Shown in pieces: positions 1 to 8,341 of a DNA stretch of 64,000 bases (position 1 is the stretch's first letter; every line of letters starts with the position of its first letter). The stretch is from Hydrogenophaga taeniospiralis (GTDB lineage: Bacteria; Pseudomonadota; Gammaproteobacteria; Burkholderiales; Burkholderiaceae_C). A model generated the notes under the pieces. That model was not told the origin of the DNA and made no database searches. It saw nothing but the letters and a program-made list of their open reading frames with translations. The translations under genes were made by a program, and so were the position numbers. The DNA lies in the NCBI RefSeq assembly GCF_020510445.1, contig NZ_JAHBAG010000001.1, positions 2,580,501 to 2,644,500 of the forward strand, written 5' to 3'.

Positions 1-834
1 GAGCGCCAGGCTTTCCACCTCTTCGGTGGCGTCGCTCACGCGCGCCACCTGGGCCAGATGCACCGCGCTGCCGCCGCGGCGGGCGACGATGATGGATTCA
101 AAGTCTTTCGGGTTCTGCAGCCTGGACAGCACCTGCACCACGCGGTCGCGCTCGGCGGTCTTGAGCGTGCCCACCGGGAGGTCCTGGTTTTCGTTGCGCA
201 CGGCGGTGGTGATCTGCTCGGCGGTGATGCCCAGTGCTTCCATGGCGGCCGGGTCGAGGTCGATGTTGACGGCCCGGCGCGAGCCGCCCACCAGCGTGAC
301 CGAGCCCACGCCGCGCACGTTTTCCAGCCGCTTTTTGAGCGTCTGTTCGGCCCAGGTCGTGAGCTCCACCGCGCTCGGCGCCTTGCCGTTCACGGTTTCG
401 GGAATCACCGCGACCGACCAGATCGAACGCGCCGACGGGTCGAAGCGCAGCACGCGCGGCTCCTTCACGTCGTCGCGAAAGGTGGGGCGCAGGATGGCGA
501 TTTTCTCGCGCACGTCTTCGGCCGCCTTGCGCCCGTCGATGTGCAGCTGGAATTCGATGATGACGACCGACTGGCCTTCGTAGCTGCGCGAGGTGAGCGT
601 GTTCACGCCCGCGATCGCGTTGACCGACTCCTCCACCTTCTTCGTGACCTCGCTCTCCACAATCTCGGGCGAGGCGCCGGGGTATTCGGTGGTGACCACC
701 ACCACGGGGAAGTCGATGTTGGGGAACTGGTCGACCTTCAGGCGCTGGAACGAGAACAGCCCCAGCACCAGCAGGGCCAGCATCACCATGGTCGCGAAGA
801 CCGGGTTGCGCAGGGAGATCCGGGTGAACCACAT
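1..834 (-). CDS. RND-family efflux permease, inner-membrane subunit (partial: N-terminal 278 codons)
   Basis: This is the N-terminal part of a resistance-nodulation-division drug/proton antiporter of the HAE1/AcrB class; the C-terminal three quarters lie beyond the window edge. Reading the minus strand from the ATG at 834 gives MWFTRISLRNPVFATMVMLA, the usual cytoplasmic start plus first membrane helix, followed by the QFPNIDFPVV motif and the porter domain. The frame stays open to base 1. The gene starts 9 bases after the stop of the membrane-fusion protein, so the two form one operon under the TetR gene at 2723. The full-length family is about 1030 residues. The substrate cannot be told from this fragment. 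Confidence 0.93.
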   Translation of the reverse strand, partial: MWFTRISLRNPVFATMVMLALLVLGLFSFQRLKVDQFPNIDFPVVVVTTEYPGASPEIVESEVTKKVEESVNAIAGVNTLTSRSYEGQSVVIIEFQLHIDGRKAAEDVREKIAILRPTFRDDVKEPRVLRFDPSARSIWSVAVIPETVNGKAPSAVELTTWAEQTLKKRLENVRGVGSVTLVGGSRRAVNIDLDPAAMEALGITAEQITTAVRNENQDLPVGTLKTAERDRVVQVLSRLQNPKDFESIIVARRGGSAVHLAQVARVSDATEEVESLAL

Positions 835-843
835 GGCGTGCGC

Positions 844-2043
844 TCAGTGGGTGGTCGCCGCGGCGACGGGGGACGTCGTGGCCGTGGTCGCGGCGGGCGC
901 CAGCTTCACGGCCGTGCCCTCGCGGATCAGGCCGGCCTGCACGCGCAGCAGCGTGGTGCCCACGGGCGCCAGCGTCACGCCGTCGATCACCAGCATGGGT
1001 TCGCCGTCGAGCAGGCCCTGCCGGCCCAGCGTGACGGGCACATGGGCGATCTTGCCGTCCTGGACGATCTGGATGTAGGGCTGGGGCTTGTCGTTGCGCA
1101 CGGCCGAGAGGGGCACCGCTGGCGCGTTGATCTCGCCGGTGACGATCTGACCCTGCGCGAACAGGCCCTGGCGCATGCCGGTCACGGCGGGCACGCGCAG
1201 GTAGACCAGCACGCTGCGGCTGCCCGCCTGCACGCTGGGGTTGATGCGTGCCACGGTGGCGTCCACCGGCTGGGCCAGGCCTTCCACGCTGAGCCGGGCC
1301 TTCTGGCCGGCGGCCACGCTCATGGCGTCGGCCGGAGCGAGCGCGGCTTCCAGCTCGAAGCCCGAAAGATCGACCACGTCCAGGATGCGGGCGTCCAGGC
1401 CCACCCGTTCGCCGTTCTGCACCAGCCGGGCCGACACCTGGCCGGTCAGCGGCGAGCGCAGCGTGGTGTCGCCCAGCGCCTTGCGCGCGATGTCCAGCGC
1501 GGCCAGCGCGGCCTGGTGGTTGGCCTCGGCGGCGGCCAGGTTGTTGCTGCTGGTTTCCAGCGCGGTGGCCGAGATGAAACCCTGCTTCACGAGCGACTGG
1601 TTGTTCTCCAGCGCGCGGCGGGCGATGCCCACCTGCGCCAGCGCGGCCTGGGCCTGCTGTTGCGCCTGGCGCACGCGTGCCAAGGCTTCGGTGCTGTCGA
1701 TGCGTGCCACCACCTCACCGGCGCGCACCGCTTCGCCTTCGCGCTTTTCCAGGCCCTGCAGCTCTCCGGCGACCTTGGCCTTGATGGCCGCGGTCTGCAG
1801 CGCCTTGAGCGAACCCGAGACCCCCACCGCCTGGCTCAGCGCCAGCGTCTGCACGCTCACCACGTCCTGCGGCGAGAGTTCGTACACCGGCGCCTGCTGC
1901 AAGGCCTTGGCCGCCGTGGTCGCGGCTTCGGTCTGGGTCTGGCGTTTGTTGAACGCGCGCAGCAGGCCCAGCGCCACCGCCAGCACCAGCGCGGCCAGCA
2001 GCAGCCATTTGATCCAGGTCGAGCGGGAAGGGCGGTGGTTCAT
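844..2043 (-). CDS. RND efflux periplasmic adaptor (HlyD/AcrA-type membrane-fusion protein)
   Basis: This 399-residue protein would bridge the inner-membrane RND pump to an outer-membrane channel in the periplasm. It starts at [10 protein letters not shown] with a membrane anchor at about residues 11-29, then a lipoyl half, an Ala/Gln-rich alpha-helical hairpin (about residues 100-185), and beta-barrel and membrane-proximal domains with the [18 protein letters not shown] lipoyl signature. The frame is open 50 codons further upstream, but that part is read inside the tetR gene and has the composition of a shadow frame. The chosen ATG overlaps the tetR stop as ATGA (2040-2043), a sign of translational coupling. 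No outer-membrane channel gene is adjacent. Confidence 0.93.
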   Translation of the reverse strand: MNHRPSRSTWIKWLLLAALVLAVALGLLRAFNKRQTQTEAATTAAKALQQAPVYELSPQDVVSVQTLALSQAVGVSGSLKALQTAAIKAKVAGELQGLEKREGEAVRAGEVVARIDSTEALARVRQAQQQAQAALAQVGIARRALENNQSLVKQGFISATALETSSNNLAAAEANHQAALAALDIARKALGDTTLRSPLTGQVSARLVQNGERVGLDARILDVVDLSGFELEAALAPADAMSVAAGQKARLSVEGLAQPVDATVARINPSVQAGSRSVLVYLRVPAVTGMRQGLFAQGQIVTGEINAPAVPLSAVRNDKPQPYIQIVQDGKIAHVPVTLGRQGLLDGEPMLVIDGVTLAPVGTTLLRVQAGLIREGTAVKLAPAATTATTSPVAAATTH

Positions 2044-2723
2044 GGTGCGGCGGTGCGGCTGGGGGTTTCGGTGGGATCTGCGGCGGGCCGGGCCAGCATG
2101 CCGTGCAGCAGCAGACCGACCTGGCTGTCGAGGAAGCCCACGGGGTCGATTTGCTGGTTCGGCGGGCAACACGGCGCCATGGAGTGTTTCCACATCAGCA
2201 GGAAGATCATGGGCGCGATCAGGCTGTAGATCGCGTATTCAAGCTCCATGGGCCGGAACTCGCCGCGGTCGATGCCGCGCTGCAGGACGCGTTTGAGCAG
2301 GTCGTGGCCGGGGCCAATCACCTCCTGCTGGTAGAACGCCGCGATTTCGGGAAACATGCCGGCCTCGCTCATCACCAGCTTGGTGATGCCAGAGGCGGCC
2401 GTCATGCCGATGCGCTCCCACCACGACTGCATGCAATAGCGCACCAGCTCGGCGCTGCTGCCCTCGAAGGCCTCCAGCTCCTCGTTCCATTCGGTGAAGC
2501 GCCCGGCGATGGTCTCCCGCACCACCGCCTTGAACAGGTCTTCCTTGCTCGGGAAATACAGGAACAGCGTGCCCTTGGACACGCCCGCGCGCGCCGCGAC
2601 CTCTTCCACCCGCGTGGCGGCAAAGCCTTTTTCCACGAACAGGGCCAGCGCGGCGTCCAGCAGTTCGCCTGGGCGCGCCTCCTTGCGGCGTTCGCGTTTG
2701 GTGGTGATGGGGGGAGTATTCAT
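2040..2723 (-). CDS. TetR/AcrR-family transcriptional repressor of the efflux operon
   Basis: A 227-residue regulator. The N-terminal helix-turn-helix (about residues 20-65) carries the family hallmarks [34 protein letters not shown]. The C-terminal half is a ligand-binding helical domain with a TetR_C-like W-rich segment. It is the first gene of the efflux operon, and its stop overlaps the adaptor start. A near-perfect inverted repeat lies just upstream of its ATG (2734-2747), so autorepression plus control of the pump is the likely arrangement. The start at [10 protein letters not shown] was chosen because upstream codons run through that repeat. Confidence 0.93.
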   Translation of the reverse strand: MNTPPITTKRERRKEARPGELLDAALALFVEKGFAATRVEEVAARAGVSKGTLFLYFPSKEDLFKAVVRETIAGRFTEWNEELEAFEGSSAELVRYCMQSWWERIGMTAASGITKLVMSEAGMFPEIAAFYQQEVIGPGHDLLKRVLQRGIDRGEFRPMELEYAIYSLIAPMIFLLMWKHSMAPCCPPNQQIDPVGFLDSQVGLLLHGMLARPAADPTETPSRTAAP

Positions 2724-2733
2724 TTGTCTAATG

Positions 2734-2747
2734 ACTGACTGGTCAGT
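2734..2747. promoter_or_regulatory. Probable TetR operator, inverted repeat
   Basis: ACTGAC-TG-GTCAGT is a perfect 6-base inverted repeat with a 2-base centre, 11 bases upstream of the tetR start. ACTGAC/GTCAGT arms resemble operators reported for several TetR repressors of RND pumps. Position and symmetry support autoregulation; binding itself is inferred. Confidence 0.6.
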
Positions 2748-2790
2748 AATGTAGTGGGTCGCCCCACGGATGTCAACGCAGCCCGCGGAT

Positions 2791-3432
2791 TCAAGCGGTC
2801 TGTTCTGCCGCATCCGGCAGCGGGGCGAGGGCGCGCCGCGCCAGCGTGAGCAGGTGGTCGCGCACGTCGGCCGGCCAGGGGGCCACGAGGTGTTCCAGCC
2901 GCACCAGCTCGCCCGCAAAGAGCGCGCGACTCGCTTCCTCGAAGCCGGGCAGGCTGCTGGCCAGGACCGACATAAAGCGGTACGCCGCCTCGGTGGCCTC
3001 GCGCACCTGATCGCGTTCGCGGCTTTCGCGCATGGCCAGCTGCACCAGCTTGCGCAGCGCCACCGAAGCGCCCCCCGGCTGGCTGGCCAGCCAGTCCCAG
3101 TGGCGCGGCAACAGCGTCACCTCGCGGGCGGTCACGCCCAGCTTGGGGCGCCCCGGCCCGCGGTGGGGTTCGGGCGGCGGGTCCGCCGGTTCGGCCGGTT
3201 GGGCGGGCAGGCTTTCCAACAGGGTCGCCAGGGGTGCGCGCAGATTCAGCTCGATGCGCTCGCTGCTGTGGGCGTCAAACACCAGCGGCTGCAGGGTGGG
3301 CGTGCGCCCGGCCAGGGCGTGGAGCGCGGTCGCCACCTCGCGGGGGGCGCCGTGCGCGATCCGGGTGTGGCCGTCAAAGGCGATCCAGGCTGTGGGGGCT
3401 GGCGCCGGGGTGGGGGATTCGGGCGTGAACAT
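2791..3432 (-). CDS. DUF2239 family protein
   Basis: A 213-residue cytoplasmic protein of the uncharacterised DUF2239 family, with no signal peptide or membrane segment. The N-terminal third has the [11 protein letters not shown] start and a [14 protein letters not shown] stretch. The central part has the conserved [28 protein letters not shown] block (about residues 93-120), followed by an Arg/Glu-rich helical region containing [12 protein letters not shown]. The Pro-rich linker at about residues 78-92 separates the halves. The central block looks like a small helical nucleic-acid-binding or dimerisation unit, but this is only an impression. The gene is preceded by two copies of a TTACCCGGGTAA-like site (3441-3483), which suggests dedicated control. 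Confidence 0.85.
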   Translation of the reverse strand: MFTPESPTPAPAPTAWIAFDGHTRIAHGAPREVATALHALAGRTPTLQPLVFDAHSSERIELNLRAPLATLLESLPAQPAEPADPPPEPHRGPGRPKLGVTAREVTLLPRHWDWLASQPGGASVALRKLVQLAMRESRERDQVREATEAAYRFMSVLASSLPGFEEASRALFAGELVRLEHLVAPWPADVRDHLLTLARRALAPLPDAAEQTA

Positions 3433-3440
3433 GCCGAATT

Positions 3441-3483
3441 ATTACCCGGGTATAAATGGAATGTCAATATCACCCGGGTAATA
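3441..3483. promoter_or_regulatory. Two TTACCCGGGTAA-like palindromes upstream of the DUF2239 gene
   Basis: Two copies of an ACCCGGGTA core sit in an A/T-rich spacer: ATTACCCGGGTATA at 3441-3454 and TCACCCGGGTAATA at 3470-3483. Their centres are 28 bases apart. They fill the short gap between the antiporter stop and the DUF2239 start. They look like paired operator sites; the regulator is unknown. Confidence 0.55.
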
Positions 3484-3497
3484 TATTCGGTGCGTGG

Positions 3498-4982
3498 TCA
3501 CCCCAGTTTGATGCCCACCTGCGCGATCTGGGCGCCGTCCATCTGGCGCACGCTCAACTCCGCCGCGCCGAGCATCGCGCTGTCGCCCACCACCGGGGGG
3601 CGGTTGAGCTCGTCGTTCAGCCACTGGCCCAGGGTCTGCGACGGATCGGTGGGCATGGGCAGGCCATAGAACCCGCACAGCTGGTCCATGGGGGTGGCCG
3701 CGTCGATCACGAAGTCGCCGTAGACCAGCCGGGCCTGCGCCGCGTCCTTCGGGTCGGGCAGGGTCACGCCCAGGCGGGTGGCGCTCCAGGCGATGGTCGA
3801 GCCCTGCAGCAGCAGCGAGGTGAGCACCACCACAAAGGCCACGTTGAAAAACGTCGGTGCGCCCGGCACGCCCGCCATCAGCGGGAACACCGCCAGCACG
3901 ATGGGCACCGCGCCGCGCAGGCCCACCCAGGAGATGAAGGTCATCTCGCGCACGTTGAAGCGCAGCGGCGCCAGGCAGAGCCAGACCGACAGCGGCCGGG
4001 CCACCAGCATCAGCACCAGCGACACGCCCAGCGCCGGCCACAGCGTGCGCAGCAGCGCCGACGGCGTGACCAGCAGGCCCAGCAACAGGAACATGCCCGC
4101 CTGCGACAGCCAGGCGTAGCCGTCCATGGCCGAGAGCGCCGCGCGCACCTGGCGCCGCGCCTGGTTGCCCGTGACCACCCCCATGGCGTACACCGCCAGA
4201 AAACCCGAACCCCCGAGCCAGGTGGTGGCGCCGAACACCGCCAGCCCGCCCGACACCACCAGCAGCGCGCGGATGCCCCCGCTGCCGTAGGCGCCGCGCC
4301 CCAGGCGCTTGAGCAGCTCGGCCAGCGCGAAACCGCTGCACAGCCCCAGCGCGGCGCCCCAGCCAAACTGCTGCAGCAGCGAGCGCAGCACCTCCACCGC
4401 GTCCAGCCCACCGGCCACACCGGGCGCCGCCGCGGCGGCCAGCGCCACCCCGATGAACGTGAGCGTGAGGTAGACCGCCATCGGGTCGTTCATGCCGGAC
4501 TCGATCTCCAGCGTGGCGGCCACGCGCTCGTTGAGCCGCACACCGGACGACTTGAGCATCGAAAACACGGCGGCCGCGTCGGTGGAGCCGACGATGGCGC
4601 CCACCAGCAGCGCCAGCGGCCAGTTCAGATCGAGCAGCCAGTGTGCCGCGGCCCCGGTGATGGCGGTGCACACCAGCACGCCCAGCGTGGCCAGCAGCAG
4701 CGAAGGCCTCAAACCGGTGCGAAACGTGGTGAAGTCGGTGCGCAGCCCGCCGTCGAGCAGGATCACCGCCAGCGCCACGTTGCCCACCCAGAAGGCCAGG
4801 CCAAAGTCGTCGAACACCAGCCCGCCGGGGCCGTCTTCGCCGGCCAGCGTGCCCACCAGCAGGAACACCAGCAGAAAGGAAAACCCCTTGCGCGTGGACA
4901 ACACGCCGGCCAGCACGCTGATGAACACCAGCGACGCGGCCACCATCAAGGGCAGGGCGAGGAAATCGAGCGAGAGTGCCAT
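3498..4982 (-). CDS. Potassium (or sodium)/proton antiporter, CPA1 family, NhaP2/CvrA-like
   Basis: This 494-residue inner-membrane antiporter would exchange K+ or Na+ for protons. About 12 hydrophobic segments fill residues 5-395, with the CPA signatures GTLAGEDGPGG, ILLDGGLRTDF and GAIVGSTDAAAVFSMLKSSG, and the ESGMNDPMAVYLT motif that carries the transport acidic residues. The cytoplasmic tail (about 415-494) is short and resembles a transporter-associated domain, with no full RCK module as in longer homologues. The gene points toward the DUF2239 gene and is divergent from the MAPEG-like gene. Ion specificity is not resolved by sequence alone. Confidence 0.9.
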   Translation of the reverse strand: MALSLDFLALPLMVAASLVFISVLAGVLSTRKGFSFLLVFLLVGTLAGEDGPGGLVFDDFGLAFWVGNVALAVILLDGGLRTDFTTFRTGLRPSLLLATLGVLVCTAITGAAAHWLLDLNWPLALLVGAIVGSTDAAAVFSMLKSSGVRLNERVAATLEIESGMNDPMAVYLTLTFIGVALAAAAAPGVAGGLDAVEVLRSLLQQFGWGAALGLCSGFALAELLKRLGRGAYGSGGIRALLVVSGGLAVFGATTWLGGSGFLAVYAMGVVTGNQARRQVRAALSAMDGYAWLSQAGMFLLLGLLVTPSALLRTLWPALGVSLVLMLVARPLSVWLCLAPLRFNVREMTFISWVGLRGAVPIVLAVFPLMAGVPGAPTFFNVAFVVVLTSLLLQGSTIAWSATRLGVTLPDPKDAAQARLVYGDFVIDAATPMDQLCGFYGLPMPTDPSQTLGQWLNDELNRPPVVGDSAMLGAAELSVRQMDGAQIAQVGIKLG

Positions 4983-5092
4983 GCCCGGACGCTAACAGAA
5001 TGTGTGCCAGCCAAGGGCTTGGGGATACATTTCGTCAGGCTGCATGGTTCCCCGTGGCAGGTCGCCCACGCCATCGGCCGGGAGCCCGTTCC

Positions 5093-5509
5093 ATGAGCAT
5101 CACACTGCAAGCGCTTCTCGGATTCATCGCCTGGACCTTGGGCCTGCTGGTGCTCATGGAGGGCATCCGCTCCTGGCTCGTGCTGACGGGCGCGGTGCCC
5201 GCCAACGGGTTCAACCCGGAGAACTCGAACCTTTCGCCCTTCATGCAGCGCCTGGCCCGGGCGCACGCGAACTGCCTCGAAGGCCTGCCCATCTTTGGCG
5301 GGCTCATGCTCATTGCCGTCGTCGCGGACCGCTCGGCCGTCACCGACCCGCTGGCCTGGGGGCTGCTGGCGGCCCGGGTCGTTCAGTCCCTCATCCACCT
5401 TGCCTCCACGTCGCCCGCCGCCGTGACGGCCCGGTTCACCGCCTTCGGCGTGCAGATGGGGATTGGCGTGTACTGGGTGTTCGGGTTGGCCATGTCGTCA
5501 AGCGCCTGA
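5093..5509 (+). CDS. MAPEG-like membrane protein
   Basis: A 138-residue integral membrane protein with four hydrophobic segments and the RAHANCLEGLPIFGGLML motif typical of the MAPEG superfamily (membrane-associated eicosanoid/glutathione metabolism). The start MSITLQALLG is placed at the ATG at 5093; the frame is open further upstream but that part is Arg/Pro-rich and not conserved in type. It stands alone, divergent from the antiporter and convergent with the aminotransferase gene. Bacterial MAPEG-like proteins are mostly of unknown function, so no enzymatic role is claimed. Confidence 0.82.
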   Translation: MSITLQALLGFIAWTLGLLVLMEGIRSWLVLTGAVPANGFNPENSNLSPFMQRLARAHANCLEGLPIFGGLMLIAVVADRSAVTDPLAWGLLAARVVQSLIHLASTSPAAVTARFTAFGVQMGIGVYWVFGLAMSSSA

Positions 5510-5605
5510 CGGGTCGTCCGGCTCGCGGCGTCGGTGCCGGTCCGCCAGTGCCGGTGGCTCGTGGCGGAGCGCATGGGTGGGCGCCGGTGTCTTCGGCGGT
5601 CGGGG

Positions 5606-6712
5606 CTATGCGACGGCCTGCCGCACCGCGGCGATCACGCGTTCCACCTCCACCTCGTGCATGCCGGGAAAAATGGGCAGCGCCAAGGCCTCACGGGCGT
5701 GCGCACTGGCGTGGGGCAGATCCATCTCGCCGAACGGGGGCCGGCAAGCCGGCTGCCGGTGGATGGGCCGTTCGTAGTAGATCTTGGTTTCCACCCCAGC
5801 CTCGGCGAGGCGCGCTTGCACATCGCCGCGCCGCGCACAGCGAAGAACAAAGCAGTTCCACGCGTGGCCCTCGCGGTCGGCGGGCAAGCTCATGCCGTGG
5901 AGGTCCGACAGACCCGCCAGGTAGTGCCGGGCGATGGCCTGGCGCCTGGCCAGCCAGCCGTCAAGGAACTCCAGCCCCAGCAGCAGCACCTCGGCCTGCA
6001 GGGCGTCCATCCGGCTGTTGTAGCCGACCTCCGCGTGGACCGATCCACTCAGGCCATGGTTGCGCAGCGACAGCGCGCGCTCCATCAGCTCTGGGCGCGC
6101 GCTGCTCAGTGCACCGGCATCGCCGATCGCGCCCAGCGTCTTGGTGGGATAGAAGCTCATGGTGCTCAGATCGCCCCAGCCGCCGACGGGCACCCGGCCC
6201 CTGTCGGGCGCCCAGGCATGCGCGCCCAGCGCCTGCGCGGCGTCCTCCACCAGGATCAGCCCGTTGTCCCGGCACAGTTGGGCGATGCCGGGCAAGGCGC
6301 TGGCGTCGCCGAACAACGGGACCGCCAGCACCGCGCGTGTTCGTGGTGTCAGCTTCGCCGCCACCTCCTGCGCGCGCGCGATGAAATCGTCCGGCGCGGA
6401 GTCGCACAGCACCGGCTGCGCGCCGGACCGCAGCACGGCCTCGAAACAGGCGAAGAAGGTGTAGCTGGGCAACACGACCTCGTCGCCTGGCTTGAGATCC
6501 AGCAACCGCAGGGCGAGCACCAGGGCATCGGTGCCCGAGTTCACGCCCACCACCTGGCGAGGGCCCAGTCGCCGGGCCAAGGCGGTCTCGAAGCGCTGCA
6601 CGGCGGGCCCGAGGATGAAGCAGCCGCTGTCCAGCACCCGGGTCCAGGCGGTCGACACGCGATCGGCGGCCTCCGGTTCCTTCCAGGAGCTGCGGAAAAA
6701 GGGCACGCTCAT
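5606..6712 (-). CDS. DegT/DnrJ/EryC1/StrS-family sugar aminotransferase (PLP-dependent)
   Basis: A 368-residue PLP enzyme that would transfer an amino group from glutamate to a keto-sugar nucleotide. The family landmarks are VVGVNSGTDALVLALR (about 55-70), PSYTFFA (82-88), VEDAAQALGA with the PLP-ring aspartate near 157, and the Schiff-base lysine in SFYPTKTLGAIGD (K191). The C-terminal part keeps the GYNSRMDALQA motif. The start MSVPFFRSSW overlaps the oxidoreductase stop as ATGA (6709-6712), so it is the last gene of a four-gene operon. With the Gfo/Idh/MocA dehydrogenase just upstream, oxidation followed by amination of one sugar-nucleotide carbon (as in 3-amino-3-deoxy sugar pathways) is a reasonable inference. 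Confidence 0.92.
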   Translation of the reverse strand: MSVPFFRSSWKEPEAADRVSTAWTRVLDSGCFILGPAVQRFETALARRLGPRQVVGVNSGTDALVLALRLLDLKPGDEVVLPSYTFFACFEAVLRSGAQPVLCDSAPDDFIARAQEVAAKLTPRTRAVLAVPLFGDASALPGIAQLCRDNGLILVEDAAQALGAHAWAPDRGRVPVGGWGDLSTMSFYPTKTLGAIGDAGALSSARPELMERALSLRNHGLSGSVHAEVGYNSRMDALQAEVLLLGLEFLDGWLARRQAIARHYLAGLSDLHGMSLPADREGHAWNCFVLRCARRGDVQARLAEAGVETKIYYERPIHRQPACRPPFGEMDLPHASAHAREALALPIFPGMHEVEVERVIAAVRQAVA

Positions 6713-7548
6713 AGCTTGGACACGATGGCCAGCGCCCGGCGGGCGGCGGTGGCACCTTCCTGCGCATCCGCCAGCGGCGAATGCTGGCCTTGCAGCATGT
6801 GGTGAAAAGCGGTGTACTGCCGCGTCAAGGCATCGGTCTGCGCAAGCTCCACTCGGTTGGACAGTGGCAGTTCGGTCCATGCATCGCCGTCGCCCCAGCC
6901 CATGGTGGCGCACGAGGCCTCCACCCCATGCCGGGCGTGAAAATCCACGCGCGTGCCACCCATCCGTGCCTTCACCTGCACGCCGTCTGCCTGCGCCTGC
7001 ACGTCGAGGATCAGAAAGGGGTCGGCCCCACAGCGCAGCAGGTGGGACGCCAGGTCCAGGTCGTGCACCATCAGATCGAGCACCACGGACCGGGCCGAGC
7101 CTGGCAGGCGGGACTGGCGATGGAAGGCCAGCCGGCTGGGGGCACGGTCCCAGGGCGGGTCACTCAGCGCCTCGTTGAACCGCTCGATGTGGCCGATGAA
7201 GAGCCGCCGGCCGGTGATCCGGGCGGCGTCCAGCATGGCGTCGATGGCCTGCTCGCTCTCGGCCATGGGTTTTTCGACCAGCACGTCGACGCCGCGCCGC
7301 AGCAACGCCACCACCAGGTCGGCGTGGGTGTCGGCCGGCGTGACCACCGCGGCGGCCTGCACCTTTTCGGGCAAGGCATCGAGGGAGGCGATCGCATCAA
7401 AGCCCTGGGCCAGCGCGGCCGCCCGGGCCTGCGGGTCGGGGTCGACCACACACACCACCTCGTAAGCGGGGTGAGCGCGCGCGCGCCTGGCATGAACCTG
7501 GCCAAAACGGCCAAATCCCAGCACGGCGATGCGGGTACGGGGGCTCAT
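6709..7548 (-). CDS. Gfo/Idh/MocA-family NAD(P)-dependent sugar oxidoreductase
   Basis: A 279-residue oxidoreductase, at the short end for the family (usually 310-350). The Rossmann glycine motif VLGFGRFGQVH is at residues 9-19. The EKPMAES catalytic lysine motif is at about 92-98, and GHIERFNEAL follows at about 119, as in WlbA/WbpB-type UDP-sugar 3-dehydrogenases. It is coupled to the aminotransferase by a 4-base overlap and lies 9 bases after the PIG-L-like gene. It probably supplies the keto sugar for that aminotransferase. The exact substrate is not deducible. Confidence 0.88.
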   Translation of the reverse strand: MSPRTRIAVLGFGRFGQVHARRARAHPAYEVVCVVDPDPQARAAALAQGFDAIASLDALPEKVQAAAVVTPADTHADLVVALLRRGVDVLVEKPMAESEQAIDAMLDAARITGRRLFIGHIERFNEALSDPPWDRAPSRLAFHRQSRLPGSARSVVLDLMVHDLDLASHLLRCGADPFLILDVQAQADGVQVKARMGGTRVDFHARHGVEASCATMGWGDGDAWTELPLSNRVELAQTDALTRQYTAFHHMLQGQHSPLADAQEGATAARRALAIVSKL

Positions 7549-7557
7549 CGTCGCGGC

Positions 7558-8328
7558 TCAGCCCGGGTCGCCCACGCCGGTCACCAGGCGAAGCAGGTGC
7601 CGGGAACGGATCACGTCCTTGTAGATGCCCGCTGCCCGCCGTTCTTCCCCCACGCGTTCGAAATACGGCAAGGTGTCGGGCAGGCGCCCCTCTTCGTAGG
7701 GCGTGCGGGAAGCGGGGTAGAGACACTCGCGCGCAAAGGCCTGCGTTCCGAAGCTGTCGAGCATGGTCTGCACTTCAACCAGCAGGACCGGGCTGCAGCG
7801 CCGGGCATAGTCCAGCATCTGCTCCAGCTTGTGCTGGTGTTCGGCCTCCGTCAGGCGCACCTCGATCTCGACCTGCTCGTCACGCGCGGGATCGCAGGGA
7901 TGCCCCACCAGCGGTATTTCCAGGTTGCGCACCTCGCGCCCGGCCTCGCGCAAGCGCATGACCAAGCGGTTGGCCAGCACCCGACAGAGGTCGTGCGAGG
8001 GGTTGTAACCCTCCGCCTCGTCGGCCACCACGGTGTCGATGTCGGCGTCCAGTGCGGCCTGGGTGAGCCGGTCGAGCCAGTCCTGAAACGGCGAGGCCCC
8101 GGTACCCAGCAGCGCCTGATAGACCACCGAATCCGACACCGGGCTCAGCCAGTCGCTGCGCACCTCCACCCCCCAACGGGCGAGCAGGCGCCGGCTGTCG
8201 TCCAGCCTGGGTTGTCCGATGGAGCCGTCCCCATGGGTCAGCATCACCACGAGAGGGCGCGCCCGGTGGACCCATTCGAAAACGCGCAGTTCGTGTCCGG
8301 GGTGGGCAATGAGGAGCAGGGGTTTCAT
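7558..8328 (-). CDS. PIG-L/LmbE-like protein (putative N-deacetylase) of a glycan operon
   Basis: A 256-residue soluble protein whose N-terminus, LLLIAHPGHELRV, resembles the metal-binding AHPDDE start of PIG-L deacetylases but with HPGHE. A second family-like segment, EAEGYNPSHDLCRVLANRL (about residues 105-123), could supply the distal histidine. PIG-L enzymes remove acetyl groups from N-acetylglucosaminyl lipids or related sugars in a zinc-dependent way. The divergent first motif leaves activity uncertain. Tight spacing to both neighbours (13 and 9 bases) ties it to the glycosyltransferase and amino-sugar genes. Confidence 0.6.
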   Translation of the reverse strand: MKPLLLIAHPGHELRVFEWVHRARPLVVMLTHGDGSIGQPRLDDSRRLLARWGVEVRSDWLSPVSDSVVYQALLGTGASPFQDWLDRLTQAALDADIDTVVADEAEGYNPSHDLCRVLANRLVMRLREAGREVRNLEIPLVGHPCDPARDEQVEIEVRLTEAEHQHKLEQMLDYARRCSPVLLVEVQTMLDSFGTQAFARECLYPASRTPYEEGRLPDTLPYFERVGEERRAAGIYKDVIRSRHLLRLVTGVGDPG

Positions 8329-8341
8329 GGGGCAAGGACCG

